Of a DNA stretch of 64,000 nucleotides, positions 25,880-38,500 are shown piece after piece (position 1 is the first letter of the stretch; every line of letters begins with the position of its first letter). Source of the DNA: Pithys albifrons albifrons (Eukaryota > Chordata > Aves > Passeriformes > Thamnophilidae); assembly GCF_047495875.1 (NCBI RefSeq), contig NC_092463.1, positions 19,643,224 to 19,707,223 of the forward strand. Direction: 5' to 3'. Made by a program: the position numbers and the translations under genes. The notes beneath the pieces are model-generated. The model did no database searches. It was not told the DNA's origin and worked only from the letters and a program-made list of their open reading frames with translations.

Positions 25880-25914
25880 CAGCTTCTGATAGATCTGATA
25901 TCAGCTTCTGATAG
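25880..25914. repeat. Short direct repeat
   Basis: CAGCTTCTGATAG occurs at 25880-25892 and 25902-25914 with a GATC-rich spacer. Probably replication slippage. Confidence 0.8.
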
Positions 25915-26571
25915 TCTGTACTTTTCCCAATAATACTAATTATGTAAGAAAGAAAATAAAAATTATAATATTTAACACTTTTTATTAAAAGCCTATCAAA
26001 AACTGAACTGTTTGGAAAAAGTCATGGGGCTATCTCTTGACTAATATCAGATGTCTGCTGTAAATAAGACAGATATGAAAGTTTCTGAAAGAAGAACTCA
26101 CTGTAATCCTTTGTAAAGGAATTGCTAGCCAACCTAAATACTAAATTTGCAATTAGCTCCCACTATAATTATTGAGTCAAAACCCAAATGGGAATAATAG
26201 ACACAAAAAATAAAATTCTCTACTTATATTTAATGTAGAGATATCTAACACTATTTAAAACTATTTAATAACATTGCCCATTTTCAAACACATAATTATA
26301 ACAAAGTTCACATCTGAGTGTTTTCTAAATGCCAAATTATTATACCTACTATTTAGAGACTGTGATTATACAAAAAAGTAAGATCTTGACTCAAGAAGAA
26401 CTGTCAAAAATTAATGAAGCTTAAAGGTATAGTAGGCAAGCTCTGAGTGAGATCAGAAGTTTTTCAGACTAAGCATTGTTAACAATGCATGCATCACTGT
26501 GACACTTGAGTTACATGCCTTTATACATTTAAAAGTATGTTGTAAATATGAACAAGTCATTAAAATTTTCT

Positions 26572-26576
26572 GTAGG
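26572..26576. repeat. Target-site duplication, left copy (GTAGG), solo LTR 2
   Basis: Directly abuts the TG end of the LTR and matches 27204-27208. Confidence 0.88.
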
Positions 26577-27203
26577 TGTTATGGGTTCACCTAGGTGGGC
26601 CTAGATTTGGGCTCTGAAGTGTGGACTAGGCTGAAGCTGTCAGCTGACTTGAGCTGGGCTGAGCTAACAGCTGACCTCTTCTAGCCAGTAATTTTGTATT
26701 CCATACCACATTATGACATCATCTCCAAGGAAGTAGGAACCAGTGTGGGAGTGGTTAAGGCAGTTGCTTCTCAGCCCTCCTCTTGGGAGGACGCACGATG
26801 CTGTCCCAGGGGGGATGGAGAGGACCAGGCCCACCACTGGCTCACAGGGTACCTCAGGAAAGTAAAATGTGTTGTTCTGGGTCTCTCCTTTCTGCTTGGG
26901 TTTGTCTCCCTGGGTAATAAGCTTCTTCTTAAGTAATGTGTAGTTAGGACAGTAGAATTTGTGTGTTCGTTAAGAAGTTGAGGTGGGGAACTTGTCGTTG
27001 TAGGCTTGTTTGAGTGTATATTTGTACTCTCTTTTAATTGTCTCTTTCTTTCTGTGAAAAATATATGTAGATTTAGTATAAATGCAGCTTGAAGTGTTTT
27101 TTTTTCTTTCCCCTCTCTTTTCCTCCCTTTCCCTGGTGTTAGGAGGGAGGCTTTTCTCTCTGTGCTTGGGGGGGTTGGCAGTTGCTTATCTCAAACCAAG
27201 ACA
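26577..27203 (+). mobile_element. Solo LTR of an endogenous retrovirus (copy 2), 627 bp
   Basis: It starts TGTTATGGG at 26577 and ends AAGACA at 27203, flanked by identical 5-bp duplications GTAGG at 26572-26576 and 27204-27208. It aligns end to end with the reverse complement of 6808-7442. A T-rich, pyrimidine-rich block near 27097-27135 matches the corresponding block in copy 1. No internal retroviral sequence is next to it, so it is a solo LTR. The open frame at 26694-26936 is LTR sequence with a counterpart in copy 1, not a gene. Confidence 0.9.
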
Positions 27204-27208
27204 GTAGG
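27204..27208. repeat. Target-site duplication, right copy (GTAGG), solo LTR 2
   Basis: Directly follows the CA end of the LTR and matches 26572-26576. Confidence 0.88.
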
Positions 27209-30200
27209 GTAGATAAATACTATAGGCAAACTAGCTGAGGCAATAAAATGAAGAGCTATCTTTTGGAGATCATGAGCAACCACAGGTAGCTTGATTTCTA
27301 ATATGATTTTAGGTGTTTAGTACTTGACTGGGATGTATTTTTCAGCAGTGTGTATTTTCTGATGAAAAATCCTGAATCAATGACATTAAACGGTTTTTTA
27401 CCGCACTGCTATCATTAGGCTTTTAATCGTAAATTGGAGTCAAGAACATGGCTGACATTTTCATTGTTCATCTAAACCAGCATCTTCCTGCTACTGATCT
27501 GGAACTAGTTAACTCTCAGGGTTGATTCTGACCACTCTCACACTTTTTTCACAGGGAACAGATAATCAGCCGCTGCACCTTTTAATGGCAATGTTCTCAT
27601 AGCCACTCTGGCTCCCAGGAAGGTAGAAAAGGTGGATTTGGATGAGTGCAGATGTGAATTCAGTATTTCTTCCGGGCATATATTCTGACAATAAGGTGCC
27701 ATAGACATATTCACAAATCCAAGTCCAAGTCTCACAGTTACCAGTGATAGACAAACTACCTTTAAGCATCTAGTAAGTCTAAGAAAAAAAAAAGAAAAAG
27801 GTCTTCATTAAGGCTGAGGAAAGATGCTTTGAAAAATCTCAAGAGCTCTATTTGTCAATACTGTTAGACAAAACCCTCCATATTTTAAAATTATAAAATT
27901 CAACATAGTTCTCATTTTCACAGATTGATTTGGAGGTATAAATAGAAAACAATCAGGAGTTAGATTTGGGATAGTTTAGATTTGCCCCAAAGCACTAGAG
28001 GTCAAATGTAATTAGCCCTACCTTCTATGTCAAATCCATGACAGATCTTTAAGACTTTCTGCATCACCTGCACCTGGCTTCAGCCTATAAAACTTTAGAT
28101 TGGAAATGTCCTGAAAAGAACATAGACTGTATACAAACTATTAGGTTAATAAAATTATGAGAAATTATTTTGTTGAAAAACTCAAAAATAGATTAGAAAA
28201 TCCCTCATTCTTTGGCATATTATTTCAAATCAATCTCAGCTGGACCTAACAGCTGTTACCAACTCATGGCAGTACTGTGTGAAATAAGGGAGCAGATTCC
28301 AGTGCTGTTATCACTGGGAGCAGCAAAAATCACAATTCCCATTTGGATAACTGGGCCTTTGTGAGGCAAAAAAAAAATCTTTTCTACTCGTTGAAATGAC
28401 AAGACAGGCAAATACAGCAGAATGTATAAGCATCTCTGAATATTTTCTACTCTGTATTAAAATGAAAAGTCATTTAAATGTTTTTATTCTTAACTTTCTT
28501 AGTATGGTATTAAATTAAAAATAATCACATTCCTATCACCCTTCACCAAAAAAAAAAAAGGAAAAATTCTCTATGCTAAATACAGATTTAAGTGTCATTT
28601 CCATTAACACTAATGGCAGCCTTCAGCTAACTCCCCAAGCCCTGCAACAGACACCTACAGTTTATAATTTAAGAAAGAGCTGAAAAGACAGTGGAGTAAG
28701 ACCTAACAAATAGGAAAATAAAATCAGCAGAAATCAAACAGTAACTGGAATCGCGATGGAGGACAGTAAAAACACTGCAAAAGTTTATAGTTTGCAAAGG
28801 AATGGGGTTGCTGGGTTCTAATAAGGTACTGAAGAGGCAAAAATAGAGCTGGTGTGAAGAAGAGAGACAGAAGTCCAAGCAGCTTAGAAAGCTCAGTAGC
28901 CTATCATCACATCCAGAAATAGTGGCATATGCTCCCATGATGGTGCAGAATGGAAGGTATGGTATTATTTTCCAGGGATCAATCAAACTGATACTTTCTG
29001 TTTTGTTAATGGGTAGTTGGATTCATGGAAAGAAATTTATCTGTCCTTGCTTCAAAGGACATGGAAGGAGACATATATGAACAACTCTGTGCTTTTCCAA
29101 GTACACAAAAGTAAAAATAGTATTTTAAACTAGTTGAGCTTTTATCAGAGGTGGCTGTATATTAAATACAATTTTGCAGCATAAAAGTTCATTCTTTCAA
29201 TTTTTTTGTCTCTTCACACTGTATGTGCACTGAAGGAAAATGTGAACACATTCAGAGGTGAATATGTCGGTCTTGGCAATCTAAGCTATTGTATCTTATA
29301 ACAACTCCCGTTCCCTTATCCCACATGTTGTAAGTTAAATCCCATATCAAATAAGACCCTCTACATAAGAGAAGAATTTGATGTAAACAGAAAGCAAGAT
29401 TTAATGGAATTATAACAAGAATACTTTTGGGTCAACTGTATGTAACAGAATTTCTGCCAGTGAATTTGGTCACAGGAGCAGAAAATCTAATAAACTTGTT
29501 TACTATGTTACCATCTTTGAATTTCACTGTAGACAAATGTACATCAGAATGGATCCTTTCCATTCCATGAGGGGCTGCAAAAATATTGATTTTAAATAAA
29601 ATAGCCATTTGAAAGACAGAAAAGATGTTGAATTTAAAGCAGACCCAGTGTAGCAGGGGATCTCCAGTATGTGATATGAGAAAGCTTTACACCTTAAAGA
29701 GCTGTGCTGCAGAACAGCGTACTTATGCAGGGCAGACAAAAGGAATAAAGATTTCATTTACCATGTGTTCTAGAAAAAGGCCAGCTTCTTAAGAAGTTCA
29801 ACAGGAAAAATTAAATTCAAGTATTAACATATTAGAGACTTCTCTCTGAGTTGTGATTACCACCATCAATCTACGTTAAGAAACTCAGGTCTGGTTAACA
29901 TTTTTGTGAAAGATTACCTGTGTTGCCCATTTCAAAAAAATGTTCAAGATCTTCTGTAATTTATTCAAGTCACTAGCCACAGATTGGTTTTACTGTGCTT
30001 TCACTGTAGTGAAGTTCAGAAATTTTTCCATGGGTTGTAAATTGACACTGCAAATAGGTTGTCCCTCTTGCAAACCAAGAAGCCTTGGTTAAATCTTTGT
30101 CCATTCTAGTTGTCTTCTTACTTTGCATTCAGTCATATCTATAGTTATATGTTTATGGATAAAGAACCAGCAGAGCAAAATGTCTAAAAAAAGGACAAAG

Positions 30201-31660
30201 ACTGTGCTTCACAATAACAGATGTAATCTAAAAGTTGCATAGCATTAAATACAGAAGAACTGTGATTTATTATTGTTATAGTGAAAGGAGTGACAGTCAG
30301 CAAAGAAAACACCACTGGAACAGCTAAGGAGTGCCTCCTCCTCTTCCCCATGAAACTCTTCTATTATGTAAATTAATACACTGATGTGGGCAGAGTCTGA
30401 AAGATGACATTTTAAATATACAGAATCTAATTTTTTTTTCACTTGTAAATGAAAAGAGCTATAACCATTAAGGTCATCATTTGAAACAGAGATGAGAGTT
30501 CTAAAGAAAATCTGAAGTCTGTGCTCTGAAATTTGTAAAACACAGCATGTGTGTGTTTATACATATACATTTTCCTGTGAAGTTTTTCTCTTCCTTCTAG
30601 ATATGATAGAGGTTTACTCAGAAAAATGGTATCAAAAGGGTTAAAGGCATGATATCAATGCTCTACTACACTGATGTCAGCAATTTACAATAGGATGGTG
30701 GATTCCAGTGCCAGAAGCTATGGCACAGGAGAGAATGTTATTTTAACAGCATGATTCTCTATGAAAGCCTGTCATCTTCTGTTCTTGACCCTTTGCTAAT
30801 GTACTAAGGCGACATGCCTAGATAGAAAAGGAATGTTTTTCAGCTGTTATGCAGTGGCTATTAATATAAATACTGCTACACAGTAAGTATGATGCTACTG
30901 CTTGCTATCTTTTTAAATTGACAAAGACACAGGAATCTCTTGGGACCCTGTTGTTCCTACAGGGCCACAACCTTCATTCCTTATTCAGATGAAACTCTTA
31001 ATAACCTAGCTCACAAGAAACTTTCCTTTTAAGTATGTTAAGCCCTTGAGACCATCTGGGCACAAATACCATGCTGTGTCAGGCCACATTCACTGTGACT
31101 GACAGGGCATAATGCAACACAAGTTTGAATTTTTCTGCATTGCTGCTCTCACACTCCTTTGATATTTGTCTAACATGCCTGACAATACCACACTCACACT
31201 CAGCACATGCTCAGCAGCAGGAAGACAGAGCTGAAATTCTGAACACCATTGACTGATTAACCATTTTGTCTAACAGCCCTCGCAACTCCCAGTGGATGAA
31301 CAAAAAACTTAGCACTTATTTAAGTCTTCCCAAAATTTCCTTTCTTTCTGATACCACTTTCCCAAATCACTGAGCTGTGCTACAAAGATATCTGTAGTTA
31401 TTTTCCAAAACAAAACAGAAGGCAAAGAGAAACTGTCTACTAAAGAGATTTTTTATATATAGCACTTTACCAGTAGCTAATCATTTTGTTTTTGCTAACA
31501 TGCTCTTGCAACATCTTAGCCAATGACTACAGAGCTAATTCTTCCAGGCTTGTACATATGTCCTTCTATGCAAATTAACAATGTATGTTCTTGAAAAGAT
31601 AATTCTGTCTACTCCACTCATCCAGCAAAAAGTGTGTCACCATGAGCAGATGTACCTTGA

Positions 31661-31728
31661 TCAGCTAAGTCACCTGAGCCAATTAGGTCACCTAAGTCGA
31701 TGTGGAACTTCAAGGCATCAGGTCACTC
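31661..31728. repeat. Degenerate short repeat with GTCACCT/GGTCA units
   Basis: AAGTCACCTGAGCC is followed by TTAGGTCACCTAAGTCG and then CATCAGGTCACTCAC. The middle unit TTAGGTCACCTAA is a near-palindrome with one central mismatch and contains the AGGTCA half-site core. Confidence 0.5.
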
Positions 31729-32340
31729 ACAAAACCAGCTCAGTGATCAGAGAGCAAGAACTTTCTGCAGAATCAGCAGAACTTAAAAAAATCTACAAAT
31801 AAATAGTTACATCTCTATATGCAAATTTCTTTCATGTCTGTAAAATAAAATACTTCTTTAATGTTAACTTAAAGTAACTGTTAGTAGTTTTTATACCAAC
31901 ATTAAAATATAATATGCATGTATACATTAATGCTCATACTTGAAATAGTGTTACAGTGGCTGTAAAACTGTTGTAGCTGTTGTTCATACCTACTCATACA
32001 TAATTCCTGCTCAGCAAGTTTACCAACTACCTTTCATGTAGTTTTCCGCCTTCAGTCACCCTGATCTGTTTTTTGCCAGAAATACTGGGAAATTCAGAAG
32101 CATAGCACTATTTCCCGTATACATTAAAAACATAGAGAAAGACGGTGGAGGGGAGGAAGAAGGGGAGAGATGATGGGGAAGGAAAAAAACCCAAACAAAT
32201 CTAAACTCAACTCTTTGACTGCACCACTGCTGGAAACAAAAATTGAATTTGAACAGGATATCGCAGCAGAGGAAGAAACTTATCACAGAAATAGGTGATC
32301 TACCAGTCCAACAACAGAACCATAATTTGTATGAGCACAT

Positions 32341-32705
32341 GCTGTAGAACTAGAGGAGGCATCCTGGGTCAGTGAATCCAACTCACTGCTATCATAAGTA
32401 ATTATGTCATATAATCCCATTCATCTCATTTGAGCTCCATCTCAAAACCCTTTTATGAATTTGTGGACTAAATGCATTTGTAGCTAGTTTATATTCATTT
32501 GTTCCCATGTAACCTTGTCCTTTAGCAAAGACAACTCATTCTCCTCACACCCCCTATTTATTTATAGAAAGCAATCATACTTTTTCTCAGCTATAATTTT
32601 GCTGGGCTAAATCCAGTTCTTTCAGTCCCCTCATGCAAAATACGTTCTTCATTTCTCTAAGTTATCAAAGCAGCTGGTCTGTGTACCTGTTCCAGTTCAC
32701 ACTTT
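32341..32705 (-). mobile_element. Ancient CR1-type LINE fragment
   Basis: Blocks such as TATAATCCCATTCAT, TTATATTCATTTGTTCCCATG, TTTATAGAAAGCAATCATA and ACCTGTTCCAGTTCACACT occur in the order expected for the reverse complement of an amniote CR1 reverse-transcriptase end plus 3' UTR. It is strongly decayed with no usable frame. The shared block with 19740-19825 supports a common family. Recognition is from memory of the family consensus. Confidence 0.7.
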
Positions 32706-32819
32706 ATTTTTTTTTAATACTCTCCACCATACTTTAAATAGTTTCAACTCTTCCTATTACTAACTATCAAAGTTACATTACCTATTGGAAATAATTCGCT
32801 TCATACATACTGAGATGTT

Positions 32820-32872
32820 TTCCTCCTCTTGTTCTCTCTCCCTTTCTTTCTTTCTTTTCCCTCTCCCTGTCA
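32820..32872. repeat. CT-rich low-complexity tract
   Basis: Pyrimidine-rich run with short CTTT repeats (TTTCTTTCTTTCTTTTCC). Confidence 0.65.
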
Positions 32873-35484
32873 TTGCCAAGGCACTCAAGTCTTTTGCCAT
32901 TGACTCATACATTCAAGTCTCCCTTCCCAGCTCTTGTTCTCCTAGCCTACAAGTTAAGCCTTATTAAATAACAATACAAATGTACCAATAGCCAAAATGC
33001 TCTTTTTCCTTAATTTCATCATACCTCTTGTCTTAGAGCAATCGGAGTTTTCAGGTATTATTACAGTACTCCAATGAGAATTTATCTCATATTTGCATCA
33101 TTGGTTAATTTTATTCTAATGAAATAAATTTCTACATGAAAATTCTAATAATTGTCACTATCAAGGATAATGCTAGAGGAATTCTAATAATAATATCTCT
33201 AGAGGAAAATTACTCCTCTTTTCAGCTTTTTTCCCTTTAGTTGTTTAAGACTCATAAAACTAACAGTTTCAAGTTTTGTAAGTCTCTAAGTCACTTACTC
33301 AAGCTAAGTAATTTCGTCATATCCCCAAGATATTCTCTTGAAGTTCAGATAGAAAAGGTACACTATAATTTTCTTCAAGAAAACTAGCTGTCGTGTTAAA
33401 TACAGCTATTAGCCTAGTCTAGCATGAATCCCTCCTCTATCTTTGCCTAATGTAAATTGTATTCCATCCCATTTTACATAGATATTTATGTTCTTAAATA
33501 TTTGTCTCAAATTGTGCTTTAAATCTTTGCTCATGAAAAAGAACCTTTAGCCACACTAACAAAGATGATCACTTCCTTCTTTTCTTTTCCTTCCTTTTCA
33601 TATCTTGTCCAATTAATGAAGGATGCATCAGGAGTTATTGTTTCAAGTTTTCCAGATCTCCAGGGCGAAATTTATGCACCCTTAACACTTGCTGTATTCT
33701 CAGATGAAGAAACATCAGTCTTAAATATATGCTTCTACTAGCCTTTCTATTTGCCCTTGAATTTTTCAAAGTCATATCCACTGAAAACTCAGTAACAGAG
33801 TTCTAACTCTGCCACTAAGATTAGTTTAACTTACTTGGTTGGAATGAAATCCTAAAACATTTTCTCATCCGTTATGAAATCTATGTCACTCAGAGCAGAT
33901 TCATTTTGCTTGTATTTATGTGCTGGTTTTGTGTTCGTGGCACAATTGTATCTCCAGTAAATGACACTGAGATCTCATACCCCTAAGGTTCAAATGCTAA
34001 CTGTTTTGGGTCTCTTTCAAGTTCTTCTGGATGAAAAACTCTCACATTAGCTATTTTCTAGGAGCCTATTATCTAGATATAATCATTACAGTCTATGTTT
34101 TCGCTGCTGTGCTATATAATAAGTTATTATAACATTGCTATTGTTACAGACATCCTACAGTGACAAAAATTGTTACAGTTTTATTACAATAGCTTCATAA
34201 TTCCTTGAATCAAATAAGAAGCAGAAAATATTGCATGCATAGGCTGAAAATCGTAATCCAAAATATATGCAGCATAGATAATATTACACGCAAAATTCTT
34301 TGTAGAATATAGCTGAGTAACATAGGCTGGTAGCTTAGATAAATGCACTTTAGCCAGTACTAACCTGGTAAGTAAACACTGGAAAGAACACACAATATTA
34401 GACAGTAGGAGAGAATTAGTGCTAAAAATACATGAAAAAGAACATAGTGTAACTTCTTTAACAATATGGTAAATGGCAAGATCCTGAGAAGAAAAAATAA
34501 TTTTTTGATATGGAAAATATATGCTATAGATCAAAGAGGGCAAAAAGGGGTAAACCAGACCATCAAAGGCAGAGGCCATCACCAGACACGTTGGAAAGCC
34601 CTGAAGACTAAAGCATTGAAGAGAGCCTAAACTCTTAATTGTTCATGTTTGTAAACAAGTTTCTGATCTTCTGCCTAGCTCCTGATTGAATAAGAGTTGG
34701 TTTATTCACGCCCATACAAGGGAATGTAGAATTTATTATTTTTTTTTAATCCAAGAATGCCCTGTTAAACATAAAAATAGCTAATACTTGTTCTGACCAG
34801 AAGTTTTTGACTTTATGGATGTTCTGTGGCACTTGGTTCAGTATGGTTCTTACCTACAGAGAACACAATCACTTTAGCATGTAGTTGTCTTCCAATTCCT
34901 TGATCTAACAAAAAAGGCACTTTGGAATATTCTATTTCTCCCTATATACCTAATAGTTTAGTAATATAATATCAGCTCCTTTTGGACATCTCCCTTCTGA
35001 GCTAAATATAGTTATTTTGTGTAGTATTGTGAAAAATGCATGTTTCCTTTGAGGGGGAGTGGGGATGAGTGATGGTGTTAAAGCAGTAAAACCAAATACA
35101 AAAATATCTCTCTTGCTCTTGAGTGAAATTTTGAAGGAATAAAGATATTGAGATTTTTATGGGATATTTCATACAAAGATCATCTTTAACTGCATCATGT
35201 TTAAGTGTTTTAGAGAAAAGACAATTCACTGACGCAGCTTTGAATAAAATTTCTGGGATCGGTTAAAATTTTTAACCAAAAAGGACAAAAGGTTAAATGA
35301 CTTGACCAAGTAAGCTCTGTGAGTCAGCAGCAGATGAAGAAGAAATAAACCCCAGGAGTGAAATCTCATCTTTTTGAAGGCAACATGATTTTCCCAACAT
35401 TTTCTACATAGCCAGGATTTCACTACACTAATTGTGATATGATTCTGCCTCCTCTAATCACTAAAGCACAACAGCTGTAAGTGG

Positions 35485-35532
35485 CTCTTCAGTTGCTAAA
35501 TTTTTAAACTCTTCAGTTACTAAACTTTTAAA
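35485..35532. repeat. 24-bp tandem duplication (two copies)
   Basis: Copies at 35485-35508 and 35509-35532 are head-to-tail and differ at two positions (G/A and T/C). Just downstream TGATTTCACA is also duplicated at 35582-35601. Confidence 0.88.
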
Positions 35533-38500
35533 GGCTGTTTTGTTGGTGGTGCTGGTGATAGTTTTTGCCCACTCATGTACTTGATTTCACATGATTTCAC
35601 AAAAGTGCTTATCAATCATTATTTCAGTAATATAAGCCTAGGCAAGTAACATGATTTAAAATTTACTGACATTATAATCCCTTTAAATAGTTCCAGCATA
35701 GCATTAACTTATTATAGAGAATGAAAATGACACTATAATATGGAAATTGAATAAAGTAAACTATGAATTAAATTTCTGAAAAAAGACAGATCTTATTTCA
35801 GGCTATTTGCATCCTAGAACATGATGATAATGTGCAATATTTGTGTACTTGATTTAGAAACACTTCAGCAATTTTTGTTCATATATATGGGACTCATTCT
35901 ATTAACAATGGCAACATATTCTATCCTAAATCTTTCAAAACTGTGAATCAAATAAAATGAAATAAAATGACTTTTTTATCAATCTGGAGAACCTTGAATA
36001 TGCCAGCAGATTTAAATCTTCCTCCTTTTCAAAGCAACATAGCTGTTCAGATATTTACTCAAAATAGCTACTTTTTAAAAAATCATTACTTAACAAACTT
36101 ATCACAAAAATTTGTAAACACCAGATTGCTTTTTGTGTTTTTGTAGCAACACTCAAAAATTAGTGGAAAGCCTGTACATCTTCAACACTTTCTTGACAAT
36201 CCTAATAATTTTCTGATAATAGTGACCCTCCAGATTTTTGCTCAAAATGCTTGAGAAATATTTGAAATGGAAGAAGTGATTCTTTGATTTAACCAATATA
36301 TTTTTAACCAATTCAGATGGGCATATTTTTCCAGTGCAATTTTACCCATGACATTCAATCTGGACATCCACAGTTCTCATATTACTCAGATAATGTTACT
36401 GCTATTAATAATCTGAGCGAACCTCTGAGTTTGAAGGCATTGCACAGAGCTGCAGATGATGGCTGCATAAAGGTCATTATTTTAGTAGGTGTAACATTAA
36501 AAATACTGGAAACTCCATACACATGACTTTGTTCTGCCGTATGGTTACCTTCAAAAAGCCAAAAATGAATGTGACAGGAAGGATACTTGCAGGAAACATA
36601 ACACTATATAAATGACACTCTAGTGCAAGCTAAGCTTATGGCAATATAAATATTGATGGTATTAATGCCACCTAAAGTATCCACCTAAAGTACTCAAGTA
36701 TAAAATATACCTCCCTATCTTGCGTGCAGTGTAGCAGTTTTTCTCAGCAAGGCATTTCTTCTCTTGCAATGTTTTATTTCAAACTGATTTATTGCACTGA
36801 AGTCCACAAGGAAGGAAAAGAAAATTGAGGAGATGCACAGTGGAAGTAAGAAAGGACCAGGAAAAGAAAGAAGAACCAGAAGCATGCAGAGTGCAATAAC
36901 ATAAATTATCACAGCATCTTTCCAGAGGTTTCTACAATACACAATTTGAACTGTTGGCTGCAATATATGTGCTTCTTGTATGTGAATGTGGTTTCCTGAA
37001 ATGAATGGATATTTAGACATTTGTAAGGATTTAGCAAATAAGGCCTACAGATATAAGATCTGGAGTTATTTACATAACAGAACTTATGAATAGGTGCCTG
37101 GACAAAAACTCTGCCGGTGTTCAAAAGATTCTTAATGTTATTTCTGTGCCCTGTGTTCTTCTTAATTGCTCACTCAAGCTACAGTTGAAGACAATGATGT
37201 TGTAGTTAATGCACTCTATGTGAAAGGAGAGAGCCTAGGATAAGGCTCAACACTAGCCAAACCTTTTTCAATATTACAAATGACAAAACTCAGTTAATTA
37301 ACTTTTCTTAAGTAACAAGGTTACCTTATGCCAACTGTACCTGCTCCGCCACTCCAGACATATTTTCAACACTAATACATCGGTGCTTTGTCAAAGCTAA
37401 TTTCATTTGTGCCTAGAAATGAGGCTTACATAATTTCTTGGAGACTATGTAATAACTTGCTTTTAGAAAAATATCCTCATGTTCTGCTTATCTGTCAAAG
37501 CTTAAAAGAGTAAAGATAGCATTCCTGCTAGTAAGACAAGTATCATGATTTTCAGTTTCTCAAAGAACACTCAGCATTCCTCAGTTGTTTGGAGTTTTTT
37601 TGTCTAATTATGTGAAAACAAACACATTTTAAGAAAGGCAATTTTTTAGGGTCTTGAAGGATTCAAGTATATATGCAAACTACCTGGTTTTGCAAACTTT
37701 CTTTAGATCATCTAAGTGCAAGGTAATTTTTACAGTTTTGATAAAAAAGGCTAACATACATGCCTGAGCCTGCATTATACTCAGAACTTCTATATATTAT
37801 ATTAGCTTAGATTCCAGGTGCCTGTTAATATCTTTTTGCCTCCCTCTGAGATGCATTCTTGTCTCAGTGCCCATGTTTCACGATGCAGAGAAAGGAGAAA
37901 AGGAATACATCCTCTTCCAGTGGCTTGTAGGACTTTACAGCAGAGTTAAAACTAGCCAATCAAATCACAAGTTAAACATTTATATGTGGCTATTTATCAG
38001 ATGGATGTTCCTTTGCATAAGAGAAAGCATAAAGACCTCATAAGCATATTAAAATTTTAGCAACTACTCTATGATGCGTTTGAATTAAGTCTTTATTAAC
38101 CACGGAAAGGCTAGTCAGAAGTTATCCCATTCCTTTGATGTCAGTGTGAACTATTTCTATTGATTTTGCTGAAGGCCAAACCATTGCCTAAGTCTCAGAC
38201 TCCAGGAACTTTAATCACTTATATTAAAACAGAGATTCTTAGCTATTTCAACGCTATTAAGCCACACAAGTACCTAAAAATGGACTACATCCAAATTAAA
38301 AAATTACCTGTAACAATGGGCTGATATTAAATTTCAATGGTTTATGCAGCTCAAAATAGTACTTAGGACAACAAATAAGTAATTCTTCATCAGTTTAGAT
38401 ACCCTGTTCCACCAAATAAAAATGTTTTATTTTAATTTTATTTAAGCATTTCTAAAATTTTTGCCTAATTCTGAACATAATACGGAAAGGAAAACTTATG

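Larger units (their letters stand above)
7448..26571. other. Long intronic stretch without genes
   Basis: About 19 kb of AT-rich sequence between the two solo LTRs. Open frames are short and isolated, and none has a recognisable domain or paired splice signals. It contains a C15/A10 homopolymer junction, purine- and pyrimidine-rich tracts, a 21-bp-period duplication and CR1-like remnants near 16.7 and 19.8 kb, listed separately. Otherwise I see nothing to annotate. Confidence 0.6.

Noticed and set aside
26694..26936. Small plus-strand open frame starting MYSIPH
   Set aside because: It lies inside solo LTR 2 and is the counterpart of the frame in LTR 1.
34184..34582. 132-codon minus-strand open frame
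   Set aside because: AT-rich, no domain, no nearby promoter or splice signals, within the FLRT2 intron; length is within chance expectation for the amount of sequence.
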